A DNA stretch of 42,018 nt from assembly GCA_016285145.1 (NCBI GenBank), contig JAEEQE010000027.1, positions 1 to 42,018 of the forward strand, written 5' to 3'. This document shows, piece by piece, positions 26,021 through 34,600 of the stretch. The notes beneath the pieces were generated by a model. It was not told the origin of the DNA. It ran no database searches and saw only the letters and a program-made list of their open reading frames with translations. The first letter of the stretch is position 1; each line of letters opens with the position of its first letter. The position numbers were made by a program, and so were the translations under genes. This stretch comes from Bacteroidales bacterium (GTDB taxonomy: Bacteria > Bacteroidota > Bacteroidia > Bacteroidales > WCHB1-69).

Positions 26021-26605
26021 ATGAAAAAAAACATCTTTGTTATCTTGGTGGCTGCTATCGCACTCTGCATGACCTCTTGTCAGAAAGAAGACATCACTCC
26101 TAACGGAAACAACGAAAACAGTGGAAATAATCCCAAAGTAACGGTCACTTCTGACCTCATCGGCACGGATTGGACAGCCAACTTCTCCCTCGGAGATCTT
26201 CTCTACGCTATGACCGGTTCGAGTCTCAGCGACTACGGTTGCCAGCTCCCCGAAGGTTTCGACACCACGATGGTGTTCCACCTCAGCTTCGACTCGGATT
26301 TTGCACACATCACTTTTGGCGACAACATGAGCATTATTAATGTGGCTCAAGTGGCTGGAGGTTATACCAACGAGGAAATCGAACACATGGATCTCGCATA
26401 CGTCTATGACGGTACTTCGCACACGGGCACTTTGACGGCTGTTGGCACCGATGAGAACGGCGCACCTATTAATTATCAGATTGTCTTTACCTATGACGAC
26501 AGCGCCGACACCATTACTATTAACATGCTGTTTGCCAACGCCGATGACGAAAATACAACCATAAGCTTCCCGCTGGTGTTCCATCGCGATGTAACAACGG
26601 CATAG
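26021..26605 (+). CDS. Hypothetical lipoprotein
   Basis: 194 residues. Signal peptide MKKNIFVILVAAIALCMTSC ends in a lipobox, followed by an Asn/Gly linker. The mature part has LIGTDWTANFSLGDLLYAM and alternating hydrophobic strands (MVFHLSFDSDFAHITFGDN; INYQIVFTYDDSADTITINM), a pattern of a small beta-barrel, again lipocalin-like. It is 97 bases after the previous lipoprotein, with an AT-rich gap that could hold a promoter. It ends before a good terminator. The function is unknown, but it may belong to the same ECF-controlled set. Confidence 0.6.
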   Translation: MKKNIFVILVAAIALCMTSCQKEDITPNGNNENSGNNPKVTVTSDLIGTDWTANFSLGDLLYAMTGSSLSDYGCQLPEGFDTTMVFHLSFDSDFAHITFGDNMSIINVAQVAGGYTNEEIEHMDLAYVYDGTSHTGTLTAVGTDENGAPINYQIVFTYDDSADTITINMLFANADDENTTISFPLVFHRDVTTA

Positions 26606-26636
26606 CTATCAGCTAATCATCCTATTGTTCGATCAG

Positions 26637-26665
26637 CGCCTGCATTTTTGTAGGCGTTTTTTTTT
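26637..26665 (+). terminator. Intrinsic terminator at the end of the ECF cassette
   Basis: CGCCTGC-ATTTTT-GTAGGCG hairpin followed by nine T, 31 bases after the last lipoprotein stop. Confidence 0.85.
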
Positions 26666-26843
26666 ATTTTCTTTCGAACAAACGTCAAAATCCAGCCGTT
26701 AATCACTTATAAAATTTGGCAATGACATGGGAGTTGACCTAAAGTCTTGTATTACATCTATTGGATTAAAAGTCAAGAATTTAACATTGTCATCCCTTAA
26801 TTGCCCATTTTTTTCGATATTTCCAACACGCTTAAATTCAGCT

Positions 26844-26863
26844 GTCCGCACAGCAGTGCGGAC
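26844..26863. repeat. Perfect hairpin GTCCGCAC-AGCA-GTGCGGAC
   Basis: 8-bp perfect stem with a four-base loop and no T-run. It lies 8 bases before the first REP-like element. Confidence 0.6.
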
Positions 26864-26870
26864 GCTCTAA

Positions 26871-26918
26871 AACTCCCCTTCTATTGTAGAAGGGGTGGCC
26901 GTAGGCCAAGGTAGTAAT
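26871..26918 (+). repeat. REP-like element, copy 1
   Basis: Begins AACTCCCCTTCT, forms CCCCTTCT-ATTGT-AGAAGGGG, then a second small hairpin GGCC-GTA-GGCC and ends GGTAGTAAT. The reverse complement of the second copy has the same order of parts. Confidence 0.6.
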
Positions 26919-27029
26919 ATTGAAGAATACAAATACCTTTGGCAAGAATAATATGACAATCAACCACATTTCTTGAAACAAGGATATTCTATCCGCAACC
27001 TTTCCACAAGCAAGGAATTATAATTCATA

Positions 27030-27079
27030 TTGACTACCCCGCCCTTCGGGCACCCCTTCTGAAAGTCAGAAGGGGAGTT
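27030..27079 (-). repeat. REP-like element, copy 2 (inverted)
   Basis: Read on the minus strand it begins AACTCCCCTTCT, forms CCCCTTCTGA-CTT-TCAGAAGGGG, then GCCC-GAA-GGGC and ends GGGGTAGTCAAT. Stem bases co-vary with copy 1 while the frame of two hairpins and the GTAGT end are kept, so the hairpins seem to be under selection. Confidence 0.6.
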
Positions 27080-27240
27080 AGCGCCTCGCGGCACTGCCGT
27101 GCCACGGGTAAAAAGCGATGAAGGAAACAATCTCTTTTGCTTTTACGGGTCAATTGCTATATCATTGCCTTGTATTTTACTAATTGGCAATACCTGCTTG
27201 CTTATCCTTGAACTATTTGGACAAAGCCGTCGTTTGGCGG

Positions 27241-28449
27241 CTAACACTCCAAATCCACCGCCCTATTCACAGCAGCGATGACAGTTTGCACCTGTTCATC
27301 GGTGAGGTCATAATAGACAGGCAGGCTTATTTCGCGGGAATAGTTGTCGTAGGTGACAGGATAGTTTCGAATATCGTAACCGAGCTTTTTATAGCAGATC
27401 AGCAGTGGCAGGGGGATAAAATGCACGTTGACGCTCACCTCCTGGTCGAAGATGCGTTGGATGACAGCATCGCGGCGGGCCTCGTCAGCCTGACGCAAGC
27501 GCAGGGCATACACATGGAACGATGATGTTTTGTCAAGGGTTTCAAATTCAGGGATTTGAAAACGATTGTCGTCTTTGAACGCCTGGGTGTAGGCCTCGAA
27601 AATCTTGCGCCGCCGTTGGAGGATGAGGTCGTCGTAACGGTCGATTTCAATCAGCCCGATGGCGGCGGCCACGTCGGTCATGTTGCATTTGTAGCCCGCG
27701 CAGGTGACATCGTACCGCCAGTTGCCGGGTTTGGTTTTCGCCAGCGCATCCTTCGACTGGCCGTGCAGCGAGAAGGTGCAGAGTTCGCGGTACAGAGCAT
27801 CCGCGTCAAAATGTTCCGGCAGGTTGAGGCAGATGGCCCCGCCCTCCGCGGTGGTCAGGTTTTTGACGGCGTGGAAGGAGAACACAGTGATGTCAGTCAA
27901 GGCACCGGTGCGGCGATTCTTGTAGCGCGCCCCTAACGAATGGGCAGCATCGGACATCACCAGGATGCGCCCCAGCTGACGCTGCACATCGTTGGTTGGG
28001 TGGAACTGGTCCCGAATGGATGGTTCGTTCACAATACGATTGATGTCGTCATAGTCGCAGGGAAATCCTGCAATATCCACTGGGATAATGACTTTGGTAT
28101 TCGGGGTGATGGCTTTGCGGATATTGTCGGGGGTGATGAGGAAGTCGTCGCCCACATCCACCATCACGGGTTTGGCTCCGCAGTGCAGCACCACTTCCGC
28201 GGTGGCGGTGTAGGTGTATGCGGGCACGATGACCTCGTCGCCAGGGCCGATGCCGAACCAGCGGAGGATGAGCTCCAGACCGGCGGAGGCCGAACTGACG
28301 CACAGCACGCGCGGCACCCCGCAATAGGCAACGAGCTTTTGCTCGAAAGCCTTGGTGCGCGGCCCGGTGGTGATCCATCCTGACTTCAAGGCGGCCACCA
28401 CCTCTTCTATAATCTTATCATCAATATGCGGAGGGGAAAAAGGAATCAT
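27241..28449 (-). CDS. DegT/DnrJ/EryC1-family aminotransferase
   Basis: 402 residues. PLP-dependent sugar aminotransferases of this family transfer an amino group to keto-sugars for surface glycans or antibiotics. MIPFSPPHIDDKIIEEVVAA and SGWITTGPRTKAFEQKL form the family N-terminus; CVSSASAGLELIL and GDEVIVPAYTYTATA form the substrate pocket. The PLP lysine is in FSFHAVKNLTTAEGGAI. Closest in layout to enzymes acting on UDP-4-keto-sugars (ArnB/PseC/WecE types), but the substrate is not resolvable. It stands alone, 27 bases downstream of porQ on the same strand. Confidence 0.92.
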   Translation of the reverse strand: MIPFSPPHIDDKIIEEVVAALKSGWITTGPRTKAFEQKLVAYCGVPRVLCVSSASAGLELILRWFGIGPGDEVIVPAYTYTATAEVVLHCGAKPVMVDVGDDFLITPDNIRKAITPNTKVIIPVDIAGFPCDYDDINRIVNEPSIRDQFHPTNDVQRQLGRILVMSDAAHSLGARYKNRRTGALTDITVFSFHAVKNLTTAEGGAICLNLPEHFDADALYRELCTFSLHGQSKDALAKTKPGNWRYDVTCAGYKCNMTDVAAAIGLIEIDRYDDLILQRRRKIFEAYTQAFKDDNRFQIPEFETLDKTSSFHVYALRLRQADEARRDAVIQRIFDQEVSVNVHFIPLPLLICYKKLGYDIRNYPVTYDNYSREISLPVYYDLTDEQVQTVIAAVNRAVDLEC

Positions 28450-28476
28450 GTGTGATGTTTTTGTTGTTAAAAAAGG

Positions 28477-29568
28477 TTAAGAATCCCGTTGGAGTTTTTT
28501 TATCTTGCGGTTCTGATGCAGTTGTGAGAGCTCTCCGAAATTGAAACCGAGGTTGAAGCAGTTGGGGGTGGCTCCGGGCGCATAATGCAACCGTGCGAAG
28601 CCGAGGTATATGCCTTTCACCCGGATGTTGAAGCCGTAGGAGAATCCAGCCAAAGAACGCCGGGCTATAACCTTCATTTCCTGATGGATATTGTGGTTGT
28701 AAGCAAATTGTAATGAGAAGTATTTGGAGGGTTCGATTTCAATACCGAAAACAAAATGCCGGAAGAAATTGTCAAAGAATTGTGCCGCCTTGGAGGGATA
28801 AACCAGCTCATTGGTAAACGCATCGGTTTCCAAAAACGGATTTTCCTTGCCGTAGTAGTTCATGTTCCAGCGATAGAGGTCGTGCAGGGAGATATGATAG
28901 CGTATAGGCACGTGCTTGAGCCGCTGGGAAAGGGCGAACTGGATGTCGAAAGGAGGCAGGCCCACTTTTCCGGGCGCAAAGGTCTTCATCTCCGATCCGA
29001 CATTCTTAACCAACAATGTCATAGAGAGTTGCTTGTCCGGGTTGTGGTAACTGCCGGCCACATCCACGGCCATGCCGAAAGAGCTGTATCGCTCGTAGGT
29101 GCAGTAAACCAGCTTCCAGTTGGCCCCAATGGTGAAGTTAGGGGAGAGTTCGCGGCCCCAGCCTAATGCGAGTGCGAAGTCGCCGGCATAGAAGGGTCCG
29201 GTTTCCACGCCCGCTTCCGTGGCGCCCTGGAACTTCCCGTATCCCACATGCATCATGGAGGCGGTGAAGCTGCCCGCCTTGGGGAATGTGTAGGAGTAGA
29301 GGCCGGAGGTGTAGCAGGTGTTGGCAAAATAGTCGGTGATGTTCATCGACAAAGTGTTGCTGTGCCGCTCACCGATGTAGGAAGGATTCATCCCAATCAG
29401 GGAGGCATCGTCGTCATATACGGAAATCAGATTCCCGCCAAGCGCCATCTGCCGCGATGAATAGCTGAAATTCAAGAAGTTGTAAATCATACGCCCGCCC
29501 GTTTGTGCAACCCCCTGAAGGGTCAGGACGAGCAGAAGCAGCAGGATGGCGGTATGTTTACTCTTCAT
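28477..29568 (-). CDS. porQ: Type IX secretion system protein PorQ
   Basis: 363 residues from MKSKHTAILLLLLVLTLQG, a signal peptide. The mature part is a predicted outer-membrane beta-barrel: FLNFSYSSRQMALGGNLISV at the start, DASLIGMNPSYIG, MHVGYGKFQG, and a C-terminal glycine/aromatic strand set ending GFNFGELSQL. This is the PorQ pattern, a component of type IX secretion that works with PorU/PorV/PorZ in cargo attachment. The start could also be the ATG at 29577. The still longer frame to 29607 begins at the predicted transcription start and is unlikely. Confidence 0.9.
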   Translation of the reverse strand: MKSKHTAILLLLLVLTLQGVAQTGGRMIYNFLNFSYSSRQMALGGNLISVYDDDASLIGMNPSYIGERHSNTLSMNITDYFANTCYTSGLYSYTFPKAGSFTASMMHVGYGKFQGATEAGVETGPFYAGDFALALGWGRELSPNFTIGANWKLVYCTYERYSSFGMAVDVAGSYHNPDKQLSMTLLVKNVGSEMKTFAPGKVGLPPFDIQFALSQRLKHVPIRYHISLHDLYRWNMNYYGKENPFLETDAFTNELVYPSKAAQFFDNFFRHFVFGIEIEPSKYFSLQFAYNHNIHQEMKVIARRSLAGFSYGFNIRVKGIYLGFARLHYAPGATPNCFNLGFNFGELSQLHQNRKIKKLQRDS

Positions 29569-29615
29569 TGCAGTCATTGTGTCGGATGCCGGGACCCTAT
29601 GGGGCAAAGGCGGGG

Positions 29616-29623
29616 CAAAAATA
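29616..29623 (-). promoter_or_regulatory. TAnnTTTG promoter element for porQ
   Basis: Minus-strand TATTTTTG, 48 bases upstream of the chosen porQ start. Confidence 0.55.
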
Positions 29624-29702
29624 CAAAAATTGATTGTCTTTGCCCCCTGACAGCCCCAAAATAATCACCCAAAAGTTTTAACAGGCAAATGCATATTTTT
29701 TG

Positions 29703-29710
29703 TATCTTTG
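29703..29710 (+). promoter_or_regulatory. TAnnTTTG promoter element for the peptidyl-prolyl isomerase gene
   Basis: TATCTTTG 21 bases upstream of the ATG at 29731; it excludes the longer open frame from 29689. Confidence 0.6.
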
Positions 29711-29730
29711 CCGTTTTAATGTTCGGATTT

Positions 29731-30459
29731 ATGAAGAAACTGAATTTACTTTTTATTTTATTGACTATTACCACATTAGTGGCATGTTCTTCACAGAAGA
29801 AAAATGAGCCGGAGCAGAAAAAACAGGCTGATGCGGTTCAAACGGAAACGAAAAAAGTTGAAACAAAAACCGACAAGATGACACAGATAAAGATTGAAAC
29901 TTCCATGGGCAACATCACCATTGCCCTGTACAATGAGACTCCCCAGCATCGCGACAACTTCATCAAGCTGGTGAAAGAGAGCTATTACGATGGTGTGCTT
30001 TTCCATCGTATCATAAAAGGTTTTATGGTACAGACGGGCGACCCGGACTCCAAGACGGCCAAGCCGGGCCAGCGCTTAGGCATGGGTGGTCCCGACTACC
30101 GCATTCCCGCCGAGTTCGTGCCGACGCTCTACCACAAGCGCGGTGCCGTGGCCGCCGCCCGTGACAACAATCCGGCCAAGGCCTCTTCCGGCTCGCAGTT
30201 CTACATCGTGGACGGCTCCGTTTACGACAACGCCAAACTGGACATGTACGAGCAACGGATGGGCAAGAAATTCAACGCTGAACAGCGTCACATCTATTCC
30301 ACCATCGGCGGAGCACCCTTCCTGGATGGCGACTATACCGTCTTTGGTGAGGTGGTCTCCGGCATGGAGGTGGTGGATAAAATCGCCTCCCAGCCCAAGG
30401 ATGGTGCCGACAGACCCAATACGGACATCAAGATTATTCGCGCGACCATCGTGGAGTAA
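29731..30459 (+). CDS. Cyclophilin-type peptidyl-prolyl cis-trans isomerase, lipoprotein
   Basis: 242 residues starting MKKLNLLFILLTITTLVACS, a signal peptide with lipobox. A Lys/Glu-rich linker to ~residue 50 tethers the domain. The cyclophilin core follows: IKIETSMGNITIALYNETPQ, LFHRIIKGFMVQTGDP (active Arg in FHRI), GSQFYIV and GEVVSGMEVVDKI. It speeds proline isomerisation in exported proteins, probably at the periplasmic side of a membrane. The start at 29731 is set by the promoter and the clean signal peptide. Confidence 0.93.
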   Translation: MKKLNLLFILLTITTLVACSSQKKNEPEQKKQADAVQTETKKVETKTDKMTQIKIETSMGNITIALYNETPQHRDNFIKLVKESYYDGVLFHRIIKGFMVQTGDPDSKTAKPGQRLGMGGPDYRIPAEFVPTLYHKRGAVAAARDNNPAKASSGSQFYIVDGSVYDNAKLDMYEQRMGKKFNAEQRHIYSTIGGAPFLDGDYTVFGEVVSGMEVVDKIASQPKDGADRPNTDIKIIRATIVE

Positions 30460-30562
30460 AAGGATTCGTGAAGTTAAAGAGAAAAGTGGACAAAATAGAG
30501 ACGTCATATTGTGTCGTCTCAAAAAATCGGAAAGAACAAAAATTTTAAAGAAAAATAAAAGA

Positions 30563-31585
30563 ATGAAGTCCATTGACGAATTAAAAGCAGAAATAGAAAA
30601 ATTCAAGATTGAAAATGCAGAGACGCTGGAACAGTTCCGTCTTCAGTTTTTAAGCAAGAAGAGCGAGATTCAGGCATTGTTCGCCGAAATCAAGAACATC
30701 GCCCCCGAAGAGCGCAAGTCGTTCGGACAGTTGGTGAACGAGCTGAAGGACAAGGCCCAGCAGCGTTTTGAGGAGTGCAAGGAATCGATGGAAGCCTCGC
30801 AGGGTGTGCAGCACTCAATCGCCGATGTGACACGCCCGTCTGACAGCATCCCCGTAGGGTCCATGCATCCCATCTCCATTATGATGAACCAGGTGCGCCG
30901 CATCTTCGAAGATATCGGCTTCACGGCGGTCACCGGCCCGGACATCGAGGACGACTGGCATGTGTTCACCGCCCTGAACTTCCCGGAAGAGCACCCTGCC
31001 CGCGACATGCAGGACACCTTCTTCGTGGAACTTCATCCCGACGTGCTGCTCCGCACGCACACCTCTTCGTTGCAGGTGCGCACGATGGAGAACCAGCAGC
31101 CGCCCATCCGCGTGATCTGCCCGGGGCGCGTGTTCCGCAATGAGGCCATCACGTCCCGCGCCCACTGCATCTTCCATCAGGTGGAAGGACTGTATGTGGC
31201 CGAGAATGTCTCCTTTGCCGACATGAAGCAGACCCTCCTCTATTTCGCCCAGCGCATGTTCGGTCCCGATGTGCGCATCCGTCTCCGCCCCTCCTATTTC
31301 CCCTTCACCGAGCCGTCAGCCGAGATGGACATCTCGTGCTACATCTGCGGCGGCGAGGGCTGCAACCTCTGCAAGCACACCGGCTGGGTGGAAATCCTCG
31401 GCTGCGGCATGGTTGACCCCAACGTGTTGGAAAACTGTGGCATTGACAGCAAGAAATACAGCGGCTTCGCCTTCGGTCTCGGCATCGAACGCATGACCAT
31501 GCTCAAATACAGAACCAACGACATCCGTCTTTATTTCGAAAACGATGTGCGTTTCCTGCAGCAGTTCAAAGCCGCATCCCGGTAA
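30563..31585 (+). CDS. pheS: Phenylalanyl-tRNA synthetase alpha subunit
   Basis: 340 residues from MKSIDELKAEIEKFKIENAE. N-terminal coiled coil (to ~90) that contacts the tRNA, then the class II catalytic core. Motif 2 is around RVFRNEAITSRAHCIFHQVEG, motif 3 is FGLGIERMTMLKYR, with FPEEHPARDMQDTF and LLRTHTSSLQVR between. A CxxC...CxxC insertion (CYICGGEGCNLCKHTGW) is seen, found in some bacterial PheS. The long frame in the same phase from 30086 is a shadow of the isomerase gene. The pheT partner is not adjacent, common in Bacteroidota. Confidence 0.96.
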   Translation: MKSIDELKAEIEKFKIENAETLEQFRLQFLSKKSEIQALFAEIKNIAPEERKSFGQLVNELKDKAQQRFEECKESMEASQGVQHSIADVTRPSDSIPVGSMHPISIMMNQVRRIFEDIGFTAVTGPDIEDDWHVFTALNFPEEHPARDMQDTFFVELHPDVLLRTHTSSLQVRTMENQQPPIRVICPGRVFRNEAITSRAHCIFHQVEGLYVAENVSFADMKQTLLYFAQRMFGPDVRIRLRPSYFPFTEPSAEMDISCYICGGEGCNLCKHTGWVEILGCGMVDPNVLENCGIDSKKYSGFAFGLGIERMTMLKYRTNDIRLYFENDVRFLQQFKAASR

Positions 31586-31634
31586 TTTAGTTGTTCGCTA
31601 TTATCCAAAAGAAAATATCAAAACTTAAATATCA

Positions 31635-34600
31635 ATGAATAAAACACAAAAACTGATTAACACGATCCTGGGTCTGATCATAGGTGTTGTGGCTTCAGCT
31701 GTTTACATCATGACGGCTGAGCCGACTGTATCCTGGTGGGACTGCGGTGAGTACATCGCCACCACATCCAAACTTTTAGTGGGACACCCTCCTGGGGCAC
31801 CCACCTTCCAGCTCATCGGACGTATATGTTCGCTGTTTGCTGGCGGTGATGTCACCAAAGTGGCCTTCTGCATCAACTGCATGTCGGCGGTGTGCAGCGG
31901 CCTGACCATCATGTTGCTTTATTTCACCATTGTACGTCTGGCCCGCAAGCTTGTGGCCAAGTACGGGGAACTGAACACCCCGCGCTTTATCGCCGTATTG
32001 GGTTCCGCCCTCGTGGGTGCCATGGCTTACGCTTTCAGCGACACCTTCTGGTTCTCGGCTGTGGAAGGCGAGGTTTATGCCATGTCGTCATTCTTTACGG
32101 CATTAGTCTTCTGGTGCATCCTGAAATGGGACGAGGAGTATGACCATCCCAAGGCCGATACCAACCCCAACCGTTGGATTGTGCTGATTGCCTATCTGGT
32201 GGGTCTCTCCATCGGTGTGCACTTGCTGAACTTGCTGACCCTGCCGGCCATCGTGCTGATTGTCTATTACAAGCTCTCCAAAGAAGCCACCGGCATGGGT
32301 GCCGTGCTCTCCTTCGCCATCATCTCCTTCTTCTTCGCTTTCTTCTGCCCGCCGATCTGGATGTTGGCCATCTGGGCACTGATCACCGTGCCTTTGTTCG
32401 TGTTGTGCGCCAAGAGAGGAACACTGAAGTCGAAGGCCGAGTGGGGCGTGTTCCTGTCTCTCTGCGGTTCGGTGGTGCTGCTGGGCCTGATTCTCTGGGG
32501 TATCATCCCGCAAGTGGTCAACCTGGCCGGCAAATTCGACCTGGCCTTCGTCAACGGCTTGCACCTGCCCTTCAACTCCGGCACCATCTTCTTCTTCCTG
32601 CTGATTGCCGCGCTGATTGCATGGGGCATCTGGTACGGCTACCGCAAGAGCAAACCCACGTTGTTGCTCGGCACATTCTGCTTTACGATGCTCTTGGTCG
32701 GATACTCCACTTTCTTCACCTTGGTAATCCGTTCCAACGCCAATCCGACCATTGATGAAAACAATCCGGAAGACGCCGTGGCGTTGTTAGCTTACCTCAA
32801 CCGTGAACAATACGGCTCCAACCCCTTGTTCCACGGACAGAGCTACAACACCCGCGTGATCGGTGCCAAGGACGGCAATCCTGTTTATGTGAAAGATCTG
32901 ATAAACAAACGCTATGTGGTTTCCAACGACCGCAAAGAAGATCAACCTATGTATGATCCGGCGGGTTGTATGCTTTTCCCAAGAATGTGGTCTTCGGAAA
33001 AGAAGGGTGAATATATCAACTGGCTGAACAACCGTTACAACAGCGACAGTCCTTCCGACAAGGAGAACCGACGGCTGCTGGCCCGGGATGTGCCGCCCAC
33101 ATGGCAGCAGAATATCAAGTTCATGCAGACATACCAGTTCGGATTCATGTACTGGCGCTATTTCATGTGGAACTTTGCCGGTCGGCAGAACGACCTTCAA
33201 GGCCGTGGCGACTACATGAACGGCAACTGGATCTCCGGTATCCCGTTTGTGGACAAGCCCATGTTGGGCAACCAGAACGACCAGCCCAAGGCCATGCAAC
33301 GTCCCGGACACAACAAGTATTACCTGTTGCCCTTGCTGTTGGGTATCATCGGCATAGTGTTCCAGACGAGAAAAGACACGCAGAACTCCTTTGTGGTATT
33401 CATGCTGTTCGTCATGACGGGTTTAGCCATTGCCTTCTACCTCAACATGTATGCCTTCCAGCCTCGTGAGCGTGACTACGCCTTCGCCGCCTCGTTCTAC
33501 GCCTTTGCCATCTGGATTGGCTTCGGCGTGTTAGGCATCTATAATCTTTTTGAAAAATTGAAGAGCAACACGGTGCAGGTGGCAGGTGCCGCCCTTACCA
33601 CGGTGGCTTGCTTCGGCTTAGTGCCCTGTGTGATGGCCAATGAGAACTGGAACGATCACGACCGCTCCAACCGCTACACGGCATTGGCGATTGCCAAGAA
33701 CTATCTGGATTCCTGCGCTCCGAACGCCATCCTGTTCACGTTGGGAGATAACGACACCTTCCCGCTTTGGTACGTCCAAGAGGTGGAAGGCTATCGTACG
33801 GACGTGCGCGTCTGCAACCTCTCCCTGTTGAGTACCAGCTGGTATGTGGATCAGATGAAGCGCAAAGCCTACAACTCGGATCCGCTGCCTATCTCCATGA
33901 CCTGGAGCCAGTACAAGGATGGCACCCGCGATGTGCTCTATCTGGAACCCGCCGGCAGCCAGTTTGTGGACTTGAAGGCCCTGGTGGATTACATCAAAGA
34001 TCCGCAATTTGACCATACACGCCATATCCTCCTGCTTTCCCAGGATAAAGGATACAGAAGCAACGGTCGTGCCGTGCCGGCCAGTTTCTCCCTCAAGGTG
34101 GACAAAGCCAAAGTGCTCGCCAACGGAACGGTCAGCCCCAAGGATTCCGCCCAGATCGTGGACCGTCTGGAATGGAATATGAAGACCAATGCCGTGAACC
34201 CGTTAGCCAAGGCTTACATCATCATGATGGACATCCTCGCCAACAACAACTGGGAGCGTCCCATCTATTATGCCTCGACCACCGGATCGGAGGCCTATCT
34301 TGGCTTGGAGGATTACTTCCAGCTGGAGGGCTTCGCCTACCGTCTGGTGCCGATTCGCACCCCGCGACAGAGCTATTCCGACATCGGTCGCATCAATTCC
34401 GATGTTTTGTATGAGAATCTGATGAATGTATTCAACGACCATAGCCGTGTTGACCGCGTGAACAATCCCAACGCACCGGCGAAAGAGGCCTATCCGTACG
34501 ATTGGGGCGGCTTCAACGACCCGCGTGTATATCACAGCGAAGACAACACTCGTTTGGTTTCGATGATTCGTAAGATCTACGACCGTTTGAGCTTGCAGTT

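Larger units (their letters stand above)
26666..27240. other. Non-coding stretch with several hairpins and an inverted REP-like pair
   Basis: No credible gene. It contains a perfect hairpin at 26844-26863, two related hairpin elements in opposite orientation (26871-26918 and 27030-27079) and a further hairpin around 27088-27105 (GGCAC-TGCC-GTGCC). Between 26666 and 26840 and between 27120 and 27240 I see only AT-rich sequence. The gap separates the plus-strand ECF cassette from the minus-strand aminotransferase, so it is a convergent 3'-3' space. Confidence 0.65.

Noticed and set aside
27099-27281. 60-codon plus-strand frame in the hairpin-rich gap
   Set aside because: It has no family signature, overlaps the aminotransferase 3' end and has no promoter or coding bias.
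30498-30520. GAGACG ... CGTCTC hairpin before pheS as a T-box or attenuator
   Set aside because: There is no T-run and no T-box features; T-boxes are not expected in Bacteroidota. Left as an unexplained leader hairpin.
30086-30562. Long in-phase extension of pheS
   Set aside because: It overlaps the cyclophilin gene in another frame and is Pro/Ser/Thr-rich, a typical GC-frame shadow; pheS has a good ATG at 30563.
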